Origin: Actinokineospora globicatena
Lineage (GTDB): Bacteria; Actinomycetota; Actinomycetes; Mycobacteriales; Pseudonocardiaceae
Assembly (NCBI RefSeq): GCF_024171945.1
Contig: NZ_JAMTCR010000002.1
Coordinates: 2,418,001-2,482,000 of the forward strand
Length of the DNA: 64,000 nt
Direction of reading: 5' to 3'
Part shown: positions 1-9,443 of the stretch, piece by piece
Position numbering within the stretch: the first letter of the stretch is position 1
Layout of the letters: every line of letters starts with the position of its first letter
Notes under the pieces: generated by a model
Seen by the model: only the letters and a program-made list of their open reading frames with translations
The model's database searches: none
Told to the model about the DNA's origin: nothing
Position numbers and translations under genes: made by a program

Positions 1-1209
1 CTCAAGCGGCACGGGATCTCCCAGCGCCGCATCGCGCTGCTGACCGGTCAGGCGCAGCCCGAGGTGTCGGTGATCGCCCGTGGCAGGCAGGTGATGTCCT
101 ACGACGTGCTCGACCGGATCGCCGAGGGGATGGGCATCCCGCGCGGGCACATGGGCCTGGCTTACGGCGCACCGGGCGAGCCCGCGGACGAGGCGAGGGA
201 CGGGGTGGTGGACGTGCCGGATCGACGGGAGTTCATGGGGCTGCTGGCCAAGGTCGCCATGGGGGCGGCGGTGACGGGAGGCGACCTGGCGCTGTTGGCG
301 AATCCGGCCGTGGCGACGCCGGTTCCGAACCGAGTGGGGGCCACCGAGGTCGGGCAGTTGCGGGATCTGACGCACATGCTGTGGGCGCAAGAGAGGGCCT
401 TGGGCGGCGGGGCGATGCGGGAGGCTGTCATCGCGCAGCTCGGTTGGGCGCGCGGGTTGCTACGGGCTTCGCACACCGATGTTGTCGGCAGAGCGCTCCG
501 AGCAGAGATGTCGGACCTGCTGGCGCTGGCGGGATGGGCGTCCCACGATGTCGGCCTACCGGGTGCTGCTTTGCGCTACCTCGGGCAGGCGGTGACAACG
601 GCGAAGGAAGCCGATGACCCTGTCCGAACCGCTAGCGCGCTAGGAAAGATCGGGCGGGTCTATACCCACCAGCGAAACCTCGATGACGCGCGCGATGTAC
701 TCGGCCTGAGCCTGGTGGTCGCCGATCCGGCGAGGTCTGGCGAGCTCACCGCTCAGTTGCTGTGCAACCAGGCCCGCGCACACGCTGAGGCGGGTACCGC
801 CTCCCGAGCCGCCGAATGCCTCTCCCGGGCCGCAGACGCACTCGCCACCCCCGCAGACCAGCCGCTGTCCGCGCCCGACGCGGTCTTCAACCCCACCCTG
901 CTGGCCAGCGAGCGTGGTCGAGTCCTGACCATTCTCACCATCCACGACCGCCGCCACGCGCCGAAGGCGATCGAGACCCTCACCGCGTCCAACGCACGTC
1001 TCGACCCTTCCCGCACCAAGCGCTTGGCGTTCGGGCTGACCGAGCTGGCTACCTGCCACCTGCGCGGCGGCGACACCGAGACCGGTGTGCGTCTAGGTCA
1101 CCAGGTGGTCGACATGGCGGCGGGCATCCGGTCGGAGCGGCTCGCGGAGCACCTCAAGCTGCTCCGCGCGGCCGCCCACCGCCAGCCCGAGCTGGCCCAG
1201 CGGATCTAG
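1..1209 (+). CDS. XRE-type HTH regulator with TPR-like region (5' partial)
   Basis: The reading frame is open from the first base, so the true start lies upstream. The visible part opens inside a Cro/C1 helix-turn-helix (LKRHGISQRRIALLTG, then a GRQVMSYDVLDRIAEGMGIP segment). A linker with a hydrophobic stretch (FMGLLAKVAMGAAVTGG) follows, then about 280 residues of Ala/Leu-rich helical sequence with TPR-like pairs (GLPGAALRYLGQAVTTAKEADD; TASALGKIGRVYTHQRNLDDA). This architecture is common in actinobacterial regulators of unknown target. It overlaps the convergent adenosyltransferase gene by 4 bases. The family call rests on the HTH and repeat pattern; the function is unknown. Confidence 0.8.
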   Translation, partial: LKRHGISQRRIALLTGQAQPEVSVIARGRQVMSYDVLDRIAEGMGIPRGHMGLAYGAPGEPADEARDGVVDVPDRREFMGLLAKVAMGAAVTGGDLALLANPAVATPVPNRVGATEVGQLRDLTHMLWAQERALGGGAMREAVIAQLGWARGLLRASHTDVVGRALRAEMSDLLALAGWASHDVGLPGAALRYLGQAVTTAKEADDPVRTASALGKIGRVYTHQRNLDDARDVLGLSLVVADPARSGELTAQLLCNQARAHAEAGTASRAAECLSRAADALATPADQPLSAPDAVFNPTLLASERGRVLTILTIHDRRHAPKAIETLTASNARLDPSRTKRLAFGLTELATCHLRGGDTETGVRLGHQVVDMAAGIRSERLAEHLKLLRAAAHRQPELAQRI

Positions 1210-1778
1210 CGTTCGCCGCCCGGCTTCCACAGGACGTCGCCGTCGGGGTTGGCTACGCGGGAGAGGACGAAGAGCAGGTCTGACAGGCGGTTGAGGTATT
1301 TGGCCGCCAGTACGTTCGTCGTCTCCGCCTCGACCTCCACCAGTGCCCACGCCCCCCGTTCCGCCCGTCGTGTCACCGTTCGCGCCGTGTGCAGCAGCGC
1401 GGCCCCCGGAGTGCCCCCGGGCAGGATGAACGACGTCAGCTTCCCCACGCGCTCGTTGAACGAGTCGATCTGCGATTCCAGCCGGGTCACGTAGTCCTCG
1501 GTGATCCGCAGCGGCTCGTACGGGGGGTTCGGGGCGATCGGGGTGCACAGGTCGGCGCCGACGTCGAAGAGGTCGTTCTGCACCGAGCGCAGCAGGTCCG
1601 CGATGTCGGACGGGAGGGCGCCGAGGGCGATGGCGACGCCGATGGCGGAGTTGGCCTCGTCGACGTCGGCGTAGGCGGTCAGGCGGGGGGAGGTCTTGGG
1701 GACGCGGGAGCCGTCGCCGAGCGCGGTGGTGCCGTTGTCGCCGACCTTGGTGTACACGCGGTTGATGCGTACCGACAT
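1206..1778 (-). CDS. pduO: ATP:cob(I)alamin adenosyltransferase, PduO type
   Basis: A 190-residue protein that transfers the 5'-deoxyadenosyl group of ATP to cob(I)alamin to make coenzyme B12. Family marks are the N-terminal ATP loop (YTKVGDNGTTALGDGSRVPK), the NDLFDVGADL segment, the FILPGGTP loop, the Arg-rich helix RTVTRRAERG and the C-terminal YLNRLSDLLFVLSR helix. Length is normal for the trimeric PduO/MMAB family. The ATG at 1778 is divergent from murA across 62 bases. The B12-dependent mutase meaA lies 5 kb away, a likely consumer of the product (inference). Confidence 0.93.
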   Translation of the reverse strand: MSVRINRVYTKVGDNGTTALGDGSRVPKTSPRLTAYADVDEANSAIGVAIALGALPSDIADLLRSVQNDLFDVGADLCTPIAPNPPYEPLRITEDYVTRLESQIDSFNERVGKLTSFILPGGTPGAALLHTARTVTRRAERGAWALVEVEAETTNVLAAKYLNRLSDLLFVLSRVANPDGDVLWKPGGER

Positions 1779-1840
1779 GCGGCCAAGCCTAGACCGCCCC
1801 GGCCGTCCGGGACCGGGAGCGCGGGGGCATCATTGCCCCC

Positions 1841-3112
1841 GTGACAGAGCACTTCCAGGTTCACGGCGGCGCACGGCTCGTCGGCGAGGTCGAGGTCGTC
1901 GGCGCCAAGAACAGCGTGCTCAAGCTGATGGCGGCCGCGTTGCTCGCCGAGGGCACGACCACCCTGACCAACTGCCCGGAGATCCTGGACGTCCCGCTGA
2001 TGGGCGACGTGCTGCGCAGCCTCGGCTGCACCGTCGACATCGACGGCGGCACGGTCCGGATCACCACCCCCGCCGAGCTCGAGCACCGCGCGGACTCCGC
2101 GTCGATGGGCAAGCTGCGCGCCTCGGTGTGCGTGCTCGGCCCGCTCGTGGGCAGGCTCAAGCACGCCGTGGTGGCGCTGCCCGGCGGTGACGCGATCGGG
2201 TCGCGGCCGCTGGACATGCACCAGAACGGCCTGCGCCAGCTGGGCGCGAGCAGCGAGATCGAGCACGGCTGCGTGGTCGCCAAGGCCGACGAGCTGCGCG
2301 GCGCCCAGATCTGGCTGGACTTCCCCAGCGTCGGGGCCACCGAGAACATCCTGATGGCCGCCGTGCTCGCCGAGGGCACCACGGTGATCGACAACGCCGC
2401 GCGCGAGCCGGAGATCGTCGACCTGTGCGTGATGCTGCAGCAGATGGGCGCCAAGATCGCGGGCGCTGGCACGTCGACGCTCACGGTGGACGGCGTCACC
2501 TCGCTCGAACCGACCGAGCACAGCGTTGTCGGTGACCGCATCGTTGGCGCTACCTGGGCGTTCGCTGCGGTCATGACTAGAGGCGACATCACCGTCAAGG
2601 GCGTCAACCCGCACCACCTGGATCTGGTGCTGGAGAAGCTGCGCACCGCGGGCGCGGAGGTCACCACGTTCGACGACGGGTTCCGCGTCGTGCAGCACGA
2701 CCGCCCCACCGCTGTCGACTTCGTGACCTTGCCCTACCCGGGTTTCGCGACCGACCTGCAGCCGTTCGCGATAGCGCTAACCGCTGTCGCCGACGGCACC
2801 TCGATGATCACCGAGAACCTGTTCGAGGCCCGGTTCCGGTTCGTCGAGGAGATGATCCGGTTGGGCGCCGACGCGCGCACGGACGGTCACCACGCGGTGG
2901 TGCGCGGGGTGCCGCGGCTCTCCAGCGCGCCGGTGTGGGCGTCCGACATCCGCGCGGGCGTCGGGCTGGTGCTGGCCGGGTTGTGCGCGGACGGGGTCAC
3001 CGAGGTGTGGGACGTCTTCCACATCGACCGGGGCTACCCGCGGTTCGTGGAGAACATGCAGCGCCTCGGTGCCGACGTGCGGCGCGTGCTCGGCGACCCG
3101 ACGCGGGCCTGA
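1841..3112 (+). CDS. murA: UDP-N-acetylglucosamine 1-carboxyvinyltransferase (Asp117 form)
   Basis: First committed step of peptidoglycan synthesis: transfer of enolpyruvate from PEP to UDP-GlcNAc in the cytoplasm. The 423-residue product has the GAKNS lysine motif (Lys23) and the EPSP-synthase-like inside-out barrel repeats. The catalytic loop reads [15 protein letters not shown], with Asp117 (codon 2189-2191) where E. coli has Cys115. The same Asp is known in M. tuberculosis MurA and gives intrinsic fosfomycin resistance. The start is GTG, divergent from the adenosyltransferase gene. Homology is very clear. Confidence 0.97.
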   Translation: MTEHFQVHGGARLVGEVEVVGAKNSVLKLMAAALLAEGTTTLTNCPEILDVPLMGDVLRSLGCTVDIDGGTVRITTPAELEHRADSASMGKLRASVCVLGPLVGRLKHAVVALPGGDAIGSRPLDMHQNGLRQLGASSEIEHGCVVAKADELRGAQIWLDFPSVGATENILMAAVLAEGTTVIDNAAREPEIVDLCVMLQQMGAKIAGAGTSTLTVDGVTSLEPTEHSVVGDRIVGATWAFAAVMTRGDITVKGVNPHHLDLVLEKLRTAGAEVTTFDDGFRVVQHDRPTAVDFVTLPYPGFATDLQPFAIALTAVADGTSMITENLFEARFRFVEEMIRLGADARTDGHHAVVRGVPRLSSAPVWASDIRAGVGLVLAGLCADGVTEVWDVFHIDRGYPRFVENMQRLGADVRRVLGDPTRA

Positions 3113-3238
3113 CTCACCCGTTCGGCCCACGTCGACCCGCCTGACTCACCGGGTGACGCGGTCCGAACAGCGGTCCCGCGGGCAGGGGTGGCCGAGTACA
3201 AACAGGACCACCTGTGTGACCGACGGGAAGAGGTCCTG

Positions 3239-5047
3239 ATGCGTGCTCGGCGCGGTATAGGTGTTAGCTCGATAGCGGCGGTCGCCGTGACAGGGGCGTT
3301 GCTCGTGGCCCCCGCCGCGTCGGCCACGCCCGAGGGGTCCCGTGAGCTGCCGAAGGTACCGGTGGCCAAGGGGTACGGCGGCGCTGTCGTCTCTGACACC
3401 GTGCAAGCCACCCAGGCCGGTCTGGACGTGCTGCGCCGCGGCGGCACGGCGGCGGACGCGGCGGTAGCGGTAGCGGCGGTGCTCGGGGTAACCGACCCGA
3501 ACATGGCCGGTATCGGCGGTGGAGGCTACTTCGTCTACTACGACGCCAAGACCCGCAAGGTCTCTACCATCGACGGCCGCGAGACCACGCCCGCCGCTGG
3601 GGACCAGAACCTGTTCATCAACCCCGCGACCGGGCAGGCCTATCCGTTCGCGGACGCGGTGACCAGCGGACTGTCGGTCGGCACGCCGGGCAACCTGGCG
3701 GTGTGGGAGCGGGCGTTGCAGCGGTGGGGTCGCTACGACCTCGACGAGGTCCTCAAGCCCGCGATCCGGGTCGCCGAGCAGGGCTTCCCGGTGACGCCGC
3801 AGCTGCGCAAGGAGATCGAGCAGAACCAGCCCCGGTTCAAGCAGTTCAGCTCGACGGCCGCGTTGTACCTACCGGGCGGCGCTCCCCCTGCCGTGGGTTC
3901 CACGCTACGCAACCCGGACCTGGGTAAGACCTACCGCGAGATCGCCCGCAACGGCACGCGTGCCTTCTATGGCGGCACCATCGGCCGCGATGTCGCCAAC
4001 GCCGCCCAGAACCCGCCGCTGGCCTCTGACGCCACCATCAACCCGCCCAAGGGCAAGCTCGCGATCGGCGACCTGCGCTCTTACCGCACTCTTGACCAGG
4101 CACCCACGCACGTCCGGTACCGCAACGTGGACGTGTACGGCATGGCCCCGTCGTCGTCGGGTGGCACTACCGTCGGCGAGTCGCTCAACATCCTCGAGCG
4201 GTTCGACCTGAAGAAGGCCCCGCGGGACCAGGCGCTGCACTTCTACCTAGAGGCCACGAAGCTCGCTTACGCCGACCGCGGCCGCTATGTCGGTGACCCC
4301 AAGTTCGTCAACGTCCCGACCTCGCAGCTGCTGTCGGACTCTTACGCTGCCGTCCGCGCCTGCCGTATCGACCCGATCCGCGCGACCCCGGCACCGGTCG
4401 CCCCGGGCAACCCGCTCAACCCCGGTGACTGCACCCCGCCCCCGCCGTCGGCCACGCCGACCAGCGAGAACGAGGTCCACACCAACCACTTCGTCGTCGC
4501 CGACGCGCGCGGCAACACGGTGACCTACACCAACACCCTGGAGCAGGTCGGCGGCAGCGGCATCGTCGTCCCCGGCCGCGGGTTCCTGCTCAACAACGAG
4601 CTGACCGACTTCAACTTCACCCCCACCCAGGGCACCGCGCCGGACCCCAACCTCCCGGCCGCCGGTAAGCGCCCGCGCTCCAGCATGTCGCCGACGATCG
4701 TGCTCAAGGACGGCAAGCCGTGGCTCGCCCTCGGCTCCCCGGGCGGCTCCACGATCATCACCACCGTCCTGCAGATCCTCATCAACCGCGTCGACTTCGG
4801 CCTCTCCCTCCCCGACGCCGTCGCCGCCCCTCGCGCCACCCAGCGCAACACCCCCGCGGTGACCGCCGAACCGGCCTTCATCACCGCCAACCCCCTCCTC
4901 GCCCGCTACGGCCACACCTTCACCGAACAAGCCGAGATCGGCGCCGCGGCCACCCTCGAGTTCACCGACCGAGGCCAAATCCTCGCCGTCGGCGAACCCA
5001 CCCGCCGCAACGGCACCTCCGCAGGCGTAGTCCACCCCGTCAGGTAG
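3239..5047 (+). CDS. ggt: Secreted gamma-glutamyltransferase
   Basis: An Ntn-hydrolase that cleaves or transfers the gamma-glutamyl group of glutathione-like peptides outside the membrane; it self-processes into two subunits. I start at ATG 3239, preceded by a GAAGAGG ribosome site, because this begins an ideal signal peptide (MRARRGIGV, hydrophobic core, ASA cleavage site near residue 29). The processing site lies in EVHTNHFVVAD, so Thr415 should become the N-terminal nucleophile; the usual second Thr of the TTHxS motif is Asn here. Small-subunit motifs GSGIVVPGRGFLLNNE and GSPGGS are present. 602 residues, normal for the family. A strong hairpin follows. Confidence 0.94.
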   Translation: MRARRGIGVSSIAAVAVTGALLVAPAASATPEGSRELPKVPVAKGYGGAVVSDTVQATQAGLDVLRRGGTAADAAVAVAAVLGVTDPNMAGIGGGGYFVYYDAKTRKVSTIDGRETTPAAGDQNLFINPATGQAYPFADAVTSGLSVGTPGNLAVWERALQRWGRYDLDEVLKPAIRVAEQGFPVTPQLRKEIEQNQPRFKQFSSTAALYLPGGAPPAVGSTLRNPDLGKTYREIARNGTRAFYGGTIGRDVANAAQNPPLASDATINPPKGKLAIGDLRSYRTLDQAPTHVRYRNVDVYGMAPSSSGGTTVGESLNILERFDLKKAPRDQALHFYLEATKLAYADRGRYVGDPKFVNVPTSQLLSDSYAAVRACRIDPIRATPAPVAPGNPLNPGDCTPPPPSATPTSENEVHTNHFVVADARGNTVTYTNTLEQVGGSGIVVPGRGFLLNNELTDFNFTPTQGTAPDPNLPAAGKRPRSSMSPTIVLKDGKPWLALGSPGGSTIITTVLQILINRVDFGLSLPDAVAAPRATQRNTPAVTAEPAFITANPLLARYGHTFTEQAEIGAAATLEFTDRGQILAVGEPTRRNGTSAGVVHPVR

Positions 5048-5061
5048 TCCTACCTCAGCAA

Positions 5062-5095
5062 ACGGGCCGCCCCTTCGCGCTTGGGGGCGGCCCGT
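5062..5095 (+). terminator. Intrinsic-type terminator after ggt
   Basis: Perfect 12-base inverted repeat (ACGGGCCGCCCC and its complement) around a 10-base loop, 15 bases after the ggt stop. It has only a weak T-rich tail, as usual in high-GC actinobacteria. Confidence 0.8.
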
Positions 5096-5136
5096 TCGTT
5101 GTCACGGTGCCTCGGGTCAGGACGATCTTTGCGGGT

Positions 5137-6192
5137 ATGACCAGAACACCGCGCTACCGCGTCATCCTGAGCAGCGCGCGAAGCCGCCCCCGTCGGAGGG
5201 CCCGTGCCGTCGCCGCCCACTCCACCGCGCAGTCGATCACCGCCCTGGTCACGGCGGTCACCGCCATCGGTGCGCTGGTCTTCACCGGTCTGTCGCTCAA
5301 CGCCACGCGGGACCAGGTCGCGGCCGCCCAGCGGCAGAACGAGGTGGTCCAGCAGGGGCAGTACACCGATCGCTTCACCAAGGCGGTCGACCAGCTGGAC
5401 CAGGCGGGACCGCAGCACCTGCAGGCCCGCCTGGGGGGCATCTACGCCTTGCAACGCCTGGCCGCCGACTCGCCCCGCGACGTGCCGATCGTCGTCAGCG
5501 TCCTGGTCGGCTTCATCACCTCCACCGTCGAGCGCGCCGACCCGATCACCGGATCCGGCTGCGCGGACCGCGTCTCGCCCGACATCCAGGCCGGCTTCGC
5601 CGTGCTGGTCGACCAGCACGGCGGCGACGAGGTCCGGGACATGGACCTGGCACGGGCGTGCCTGAACGGCAGCGATCTGGCGCAGCTGATCCGCTTCGAC
5701 CTCGACGGGAACAAACCCCGCCGATTCGGGCAGAAGCCCGCCAGGCTCAACCTGAGCGAGGCACATCTGGTCGGAGCGGATCTGGGTGAGGTGGACCTGG
5801 CGACCGCCAACCTCACCGGGGCCCGACTCCGGGGTGCGCGCTTCGGCCTGTCGTTCCTGAGCGGCGCCGACCTGACGGGAGCGGACCTCACCGACGCCTA
5901 TCTCGAGCGCGCGTGGCTGAGCGAGGCGAATCTAGGTTCGGCCGGGCTCCGGCGCGCCCACTTGGCAGGCGCGGACCTGAGCGGAGCACGGTTGACCGGC
6001 GCCGACCTGGTCGACGCGGACTTGACCGGCGCGAACCTGCGCGCCACAGGCCTCACCGGCGCAGACCTGACCGCCACAGACCTCACCGGCGCAGACCTCA
6101 CCGCCGCGAACCTCACCGGCGCAGACCGAAACGCCACCACCACGATCACCGGCACGACCACCACCCCCACCACGAAGGGCACGTGGTGGTGA
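5137..6192 (+). CDS. Membrane-anchored pentapeptide-repeat protein
   Basis: 351 residues from ATG 5137. An Arg-rich N-terminus is followed by a transmembrane segment (SITALVTAVTAIGALVFTGL), then a conserved helical region (RFTKAVDQLDQ ... LGGIYALQRLAADSP) known from actinobacterial pentapeptide proteins. From about residue 205 to 340 the chain is A(D/N)LxG/A-type pentapeptide repeats (GADLTGADLTDAYLERAWL and so on) that should form a right-handed quadrilateral beta-helix. The C-terminus is Thr-rich (ATTTITGTTTTPTTKG). Some soluble family members mimic DNA and protect gyrase, but a role for this anchored type is unknown. Confidence 0.85.
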   Translation: MTRTPRYRVILSSARSRPRRRARAVAAHSTAQSITALVTAVTAIGALVFTGLSLNATRDQVAAAQRQNEVVQQGQYTDRFTKAVDQLDQAGPQHLQARLGGIYALQRLAADSPRDVPIVVSVLVGFITSTVERADPITGSGCADRVSPDIQAGFAVLVDQHGGDEVRDMDLARACLNGSDLAQLIRFDLDGNKPRRFGQKPARLNLSEAHLVGADLGEVDLATANLTGARLRGARFGLSFLSGADLTGADLTDAYLERAWLSEANLGSAGLRRAHLAGADLSGARLTGADLVDADLTGANLRATGLTGADLTATDLTGADLTAANLTGADRNATTTITGTTTTPTTKGTWW

Positions 6193-6292
6193 GCCGCGTC
6201 CCCACGTCGCGGCTACGTCGTGCATCTGGGTCCGTGTCTGACCAGCGCAGTCCGAGCAGGCGGAACGCTCTAGTCGCGGGGCCGGGCGGCCG

Positions 6293-6430
6293 TCAATGAG
6301 CGAGCGGGCAGCACATAGAGCCAGTGTCGAACCACGCCCCGTCGACGCCAGTGAACGACCCGTTCCAGAACTGCGTCGAGCACACGTAGGGGTACCTGGA
6401 CGTCCCTGCCGCTGTTCTAGGCCGGCGAGC
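6293..6430 (-). pseudogene. Possible gene remnant, in frame after the next stop codon
   Basis: Directly after the stop of the small membrane gene (6431-6433) the same minus-strand frame stays open for 45 codons to a TGA at 6293-6295. Its second half reads like real protein (VCSTQFWNGSFTGVDG, then AWFDTGSMCCPLAH), rich in aromatic and Cys residues and unlike random high-GC translation. There is no plausible start codon or ribosome site. It may be the tail of a decayed secreted protein. Weak call; the rest of 6193-6430 shows nothing else I can support. Confidence 0.25.
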
Positions 6431-6718
6431 TCAGGAGTCGAGTAGGGCGTTGATGGCGGTGCGTTCGTCGGCGGGGAAGACGAGGATTCGGTAGGCGGTG
6501 CCGTCGGGGGTGGGGGCTGTGGTGGATTTGATGCCTGCTTGGCGGAGGTGGTGTTCGACGGCTTTGGCGGCGGTGGGGGTGGGGGCGGTGGCGACCTCGC
6601 GGAGGAGGCCGTAGTCGCGGGTGGGGTTGTCGGGGGCGAAGGCCCAGCGCAGGACCAGGCCGAGGAGGCCGATGACGAGGAGCGCCACCAGCAGCAGGTA
6701 CGGCGCGGGGAGGTCCAT
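6431..6718 (-). CDS. Small single-pass membrane protein
   Basis: About 95 residues: one N-terminal transmembrane helix (PYLLLVALLVIGLLGLVLRWAF), then a roughly 70-residue cytosolic domain (DYGLLREVATAPTPTAAKAVEHHLRQAGIKSTTA ...) that resembles small actinobacterial membrane proteins of unknown function. I chose the ATG at 6718 because it places the helix at the extreme N-terminus; ATG 6727 and GTG 6751 are in frame and none has a clear ribosome site. Divergent from meaA with about 90 bases between them. Confidence 0.7.
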   Translation of the reverse strand: MDLPAPYLLLVALLVIGLLGLVLRWAFAPDNPTRDYGLLREVATAPTPTAAKAVEHHLRQAGIKSTTAPTPDGTAYRILVFPADERTAINALLDS

Positions 6719-6806
6719 GCGGTCCATGATGCCGGGTGTGAGCAAGTCCACGCGCCAAGGGGGTTACCGGCCAGTACTCTCGGCTCACAGTGAACGGAGG
6801 TTAACC

Positions 6807-8867
6807 GTGCCGTATCCCTCTGATCGCGAGCGCGACCGGCCGTGGGTCATGCGGACTTATGCGGGGCACTCCTCTGCCGCGAAGTCCAACGAGCTCTACC
6901 GGCGCAACCTGGCCAAGGGGCAGACAGGGCTATCGGTGGCGTTCGACCTACCGACGCAGACCGGGTACGACCCTGACCACGAGTTGGCCAGGGGGGAGGT
7001 CGGCAAGGTCGGCGTCCCGGTGGGGCACCTCGGTGACATGCGGACCCTCTTCGACGGGATCCCGCTCGGCTCCGCGAACACGTCGATGACCATCAACGCG
7101 ACGGCGATGTGGTTGCTCGCCCTCTATGTCACTGTCGCCCAAGAGCAGGCTGACGCTGAGGGGACCGACTGGCACGAGGTCGTCGCGCGCCTGGCAGGGA
7201 CAACGCAGAACGACATCATCAAGGAGTACCTGTCCCGCGGCACCTACGTCTTCCCGCCCGGTCCCAGCCTCCGCCTGATCACCGACATGGTGGCGTTCAC
7301 CGTGGCCAACGTGCCGAAGTGGAACCCCATCAACATCTGCAGCTACCACCTGCAAGAGGTCGGCGCGACGCCGGTGCAAGAGGTCGCGTACTCGATGTGC
7401 ACCGCGATCGCCGTTCTTGACGCTGTGCGGGACTCCGGCCAGTTGCCGCAAGAGGAGTTCGGCAACGTTGTCGCGCGGATCTCGTTCTTCGTGAACGCGG
7501 GCGTTCGGTTCATCGAAGAGATGTGCAAGATGCGCGCCTTCACCGAACTCTGGGACGAGATCTGCCGCGACCGCTACGGCATCGATGACCCTAAGCAGCG
7601 CCGTTTCCGCTATGGGGTGCAGGTCAACTCTCTAGGCCTTACCGAGGCTCAACCGGAGAACAATGTCCAGCGGATCGTGCTGGAGATGCTCGCGGTGTCC
7701 CTGTCGCGCAAGGCAAGGGCGCGCGCGATCCAGCTCCCCGCGTGGAATGAGGCTCTAGGCCTACCGCGCCCGTGGGACCAGCAGTGGGCGTTGCGCATGC
7801 AGCAGGTTCTCGCCTACGAGACCGACCTGCTGGAGTACGAAGACATCTTCGACGGCTCCCCAGTCATCCAGGCCAAGGTGGACGAGATCCTCGCGGGCGC
7901 GCGCGCCGAGATCGACCGCGTTCAGGCAATGGGTGGTGCTGTTGCCGCTGTCGAAAGCGGTTACATGAAGACCCAGATGGTCGGCTCCCTAGCCGAACGC
8001 CGCCGCCGGATCGAGGTAGGCGAAGAGGTCATCGTTGGTGTCAACAAGTTCGACACCACCGAGCCGAGCCCTCTCCAAGCCGAGGGCGCGAAGGCCATCG
8101 AGACCGTTGACCCTGTCGCCGAACGCGAAGCCGTTGCCGCTATCGCCCAGTGGCGCGCTACCCGCGACGACAAGGCTGTGCAGGACTCTCTAGACGTCCT
8201 GCGCGCGGCCGCTAAGACCGACGCGAACCTGATGGCCGCAACCCTCTCCTGCGCCAAGGCAGGCGTAACGACGGGGGAGTGGTCTGCCGCTCTACGCGAG
8301 GTCTTTGGCGAGTACCGCGCCCCTACGGGTGTCTCCGGTGCGTCCGCGATAGGAGAAGCAGGCGCCGAACTGGCCAAGGTCCGCGACTGGGTTAGGTCTA
8401 CCGGCGACGAACTCGGCGAGCGGCTGCGTGTGCTGGTCGGTAAGCCCGGCCTCGACGGGCACTCCAACGGCGCCGAGCAGATCGCCGTGCGGGCCCGTGA
8501 CACCGGTTTCGAGGTGGTCTACCAGGGCATCAGGCTCACCGCCGACCAGATCGTCTCCGCCGCCGTGCAGGAGGGTGTGCACGTGGTGGGGCTGTCGATC
8601 CTGTCTGGATCGCACCTGGAGGCCGTGCCCGCGGTCGTCGAAGGTCTCCGAGCCGCGGGCGCGGGCGACATCCCGGTGGTGGTGGGCGGCATCATCCCGC
8701 CGGACGACGCCGAGACGCTGCTGGCGGGCGGGGTCGCGCGGGTCTTCACGCCCAAGGACTACGAGATGACCCAGATCATGGCCGAGATCGTGCGCGTCAT
8801 CCGCGAAGCCCACGACCTACCCGACCAAGACGGCCTAAGCGACCAAGACGGCCTAACCGAGCAGTGA
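6807..8867 (+). CDS. meaA: MeaA-type coenzyme B12-dependent acyl-CoA mutase (ethylmalonyl-CoA mutase family)
   Basis: A 686-residue fusion of the mutase TIM barrel (about 1-530) and a cobalamin-binding domain (about 540-675). The N-terminus (YPSDRERDRPWVMRTYAGHS) and overall length match MeaA/Ecm, which rearranges ethylmalonyl-CoA to methylsuccinyl-CoA in the ethylmalonyl-CoA pathway, rather than the two-subunit methylmalonyl-CoA mutase. The base-off B12 motif DGHSNG has Asp550 and lower-ligand His552. GTG 6807 follows a GGAGG site by 6 bases. The C-terminus carries a small repeated tail (DQDGLSDQDGL). Crotonyl-CoA carboxylase/reductase, the usual partner, is not in this window. Confidence 0.9.
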   Translation: MPYPSDRERDRPWVMRTYAGHSSAAKSNELYRRNLAKGQTGLSVAFDLPTQTGYDPDHELARGEVGKVGVPVGHLGDMRTLFDGIPLGSANTSMTINATAMWLLALYVTVAQEQADAEGTDWHEVVARLAGTTQNDIIKEYLSRGTYVFPPGPSLRLITDMVAFTVANVPKWNPINICSYHLQEVGATPVQEVAYSMCTAIAVLDAVRDSGQLPQEEFGNVVARISFFVNAGVRFIEEMCKMRAFTELWDEICRDRYGIDDPKQRRFRYGVQVNSLGLTEAQPENNVQRIVLEMLAVSLSRKARARAIQLPAWNEALGLPRPWDQQWALRMQQVLAYETDLLEYEDIFDGSPVIQAKVDEILAGARAEIDRVQAMGGAVAAVESGYMKTQMVGSLAERRRRIEVGEEVIVGVNKFDTTEPSPLQAEGAKAIETVDPVAEREAVAAIAQWRATRDDKAVQDSLDVLRAAAKTDANLMAATLSCAKAGVTTGEWSAALREVFGEYRAPTGVSGASAIGEAGAELAKVRDWVRSTGDELGERLRVLVGKPGLDGHSNGAEQIAVRARDTGFEVVYQGIRLTADQIVSAAVQEGVHVVGLSILSGSHLEAVPAVVEGLRAAGAGDIPVVVGGIIPPDDAETLLAGGVARVFTPKDYEMTQIMAEIVRVIREAHDLPDQDGLSDQDGLTEQ

Positions 8868-9404
8868 CAGCACCTCCTTGGTGCTGGTGACCGTGGCGAA
8901 CCCGCCGCCGTGGAGGTTGGTGGCGGTCGCCCGGCTCAACTCGTCCGCGGTCAGGACAGTGCCATCCGGACCGGCCTGGTCGAACGTGAAGGTCGCGTCC
9001 AACGCCACGTGGACCTCGTAGCCGAGGTTGCCGCCAACGCGCGCGGTTGTCTCAACGCACATGTTGGTCTGGATGCCCGCGAGCACGATCCGGTTGATAC
9101 CGCGGGCGGTAAGCCAACCGTGCAGGTCCGCCGCGCCGTGGAAGGCGGAGTTGACGTGCTTGGTGAACATCAGGTCCGGCTCGGCGCCGTCCAATTCCGG
9201 CTTGAACCGGGCGCCGGGGGTGCCCTGCTCCAGCGGTGACCCCTTGATCAGGGAGTCGTGGCGCACCAGCACGAGCGGCTGCCCCGCCGCGGTCCAGGCG
9301 TCGAGCAGGACCTTGATGTTGGCCTCCGCCTCGGGGTTGTTGCGCTTGCCCGCGCGCGGGTCGTCGAAGCCGCGCTGCACGTCGATCAGGATCAGTGCTG
9401 TCAT
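8853..9404 (-). CDS. Isochorismatase-like cysteine hydrolase
   Basis: 183 residues of the isochorismatase/nicotinamidase fold. Visible catalytic elements are the first Asp in LILIDVQ, Lys in MFTKHVNSAF, and the nucleophile Cys in AGIQTNMCVETTAR, with the cis-peptide region before it. The substrate cannot be read from sequence. Its 3' end overlaps meaA by 15 bases in convergent orientation. It is divergent from a GlxA-type regulator, a common pairing in which the regulator controls the hydrolase (inference). A 9-base inverted repeat lies between them. Confidence 0.88.
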   Translation of the reverse strand: MTALILIDVQRGFDDPRAGKRNNPEAEANIKVLLDAWTAAGQPLVLVRHDSLIKGSPLEQGTPGARFKPELDGAEPDLMFTKHVNSAFHGAADLHGWLTARGINRIVLAGIQTNMCVETTARVGGNLGYEVHVALDATFTFDQAGPDGTVLTADELSRATATNLHGGGFATVTSTKEVLSLLG

Positions 9405-9443
9405 GCGGTCAACGGTGCCGGGTCCACAGCGGGTTCTCCAGGT

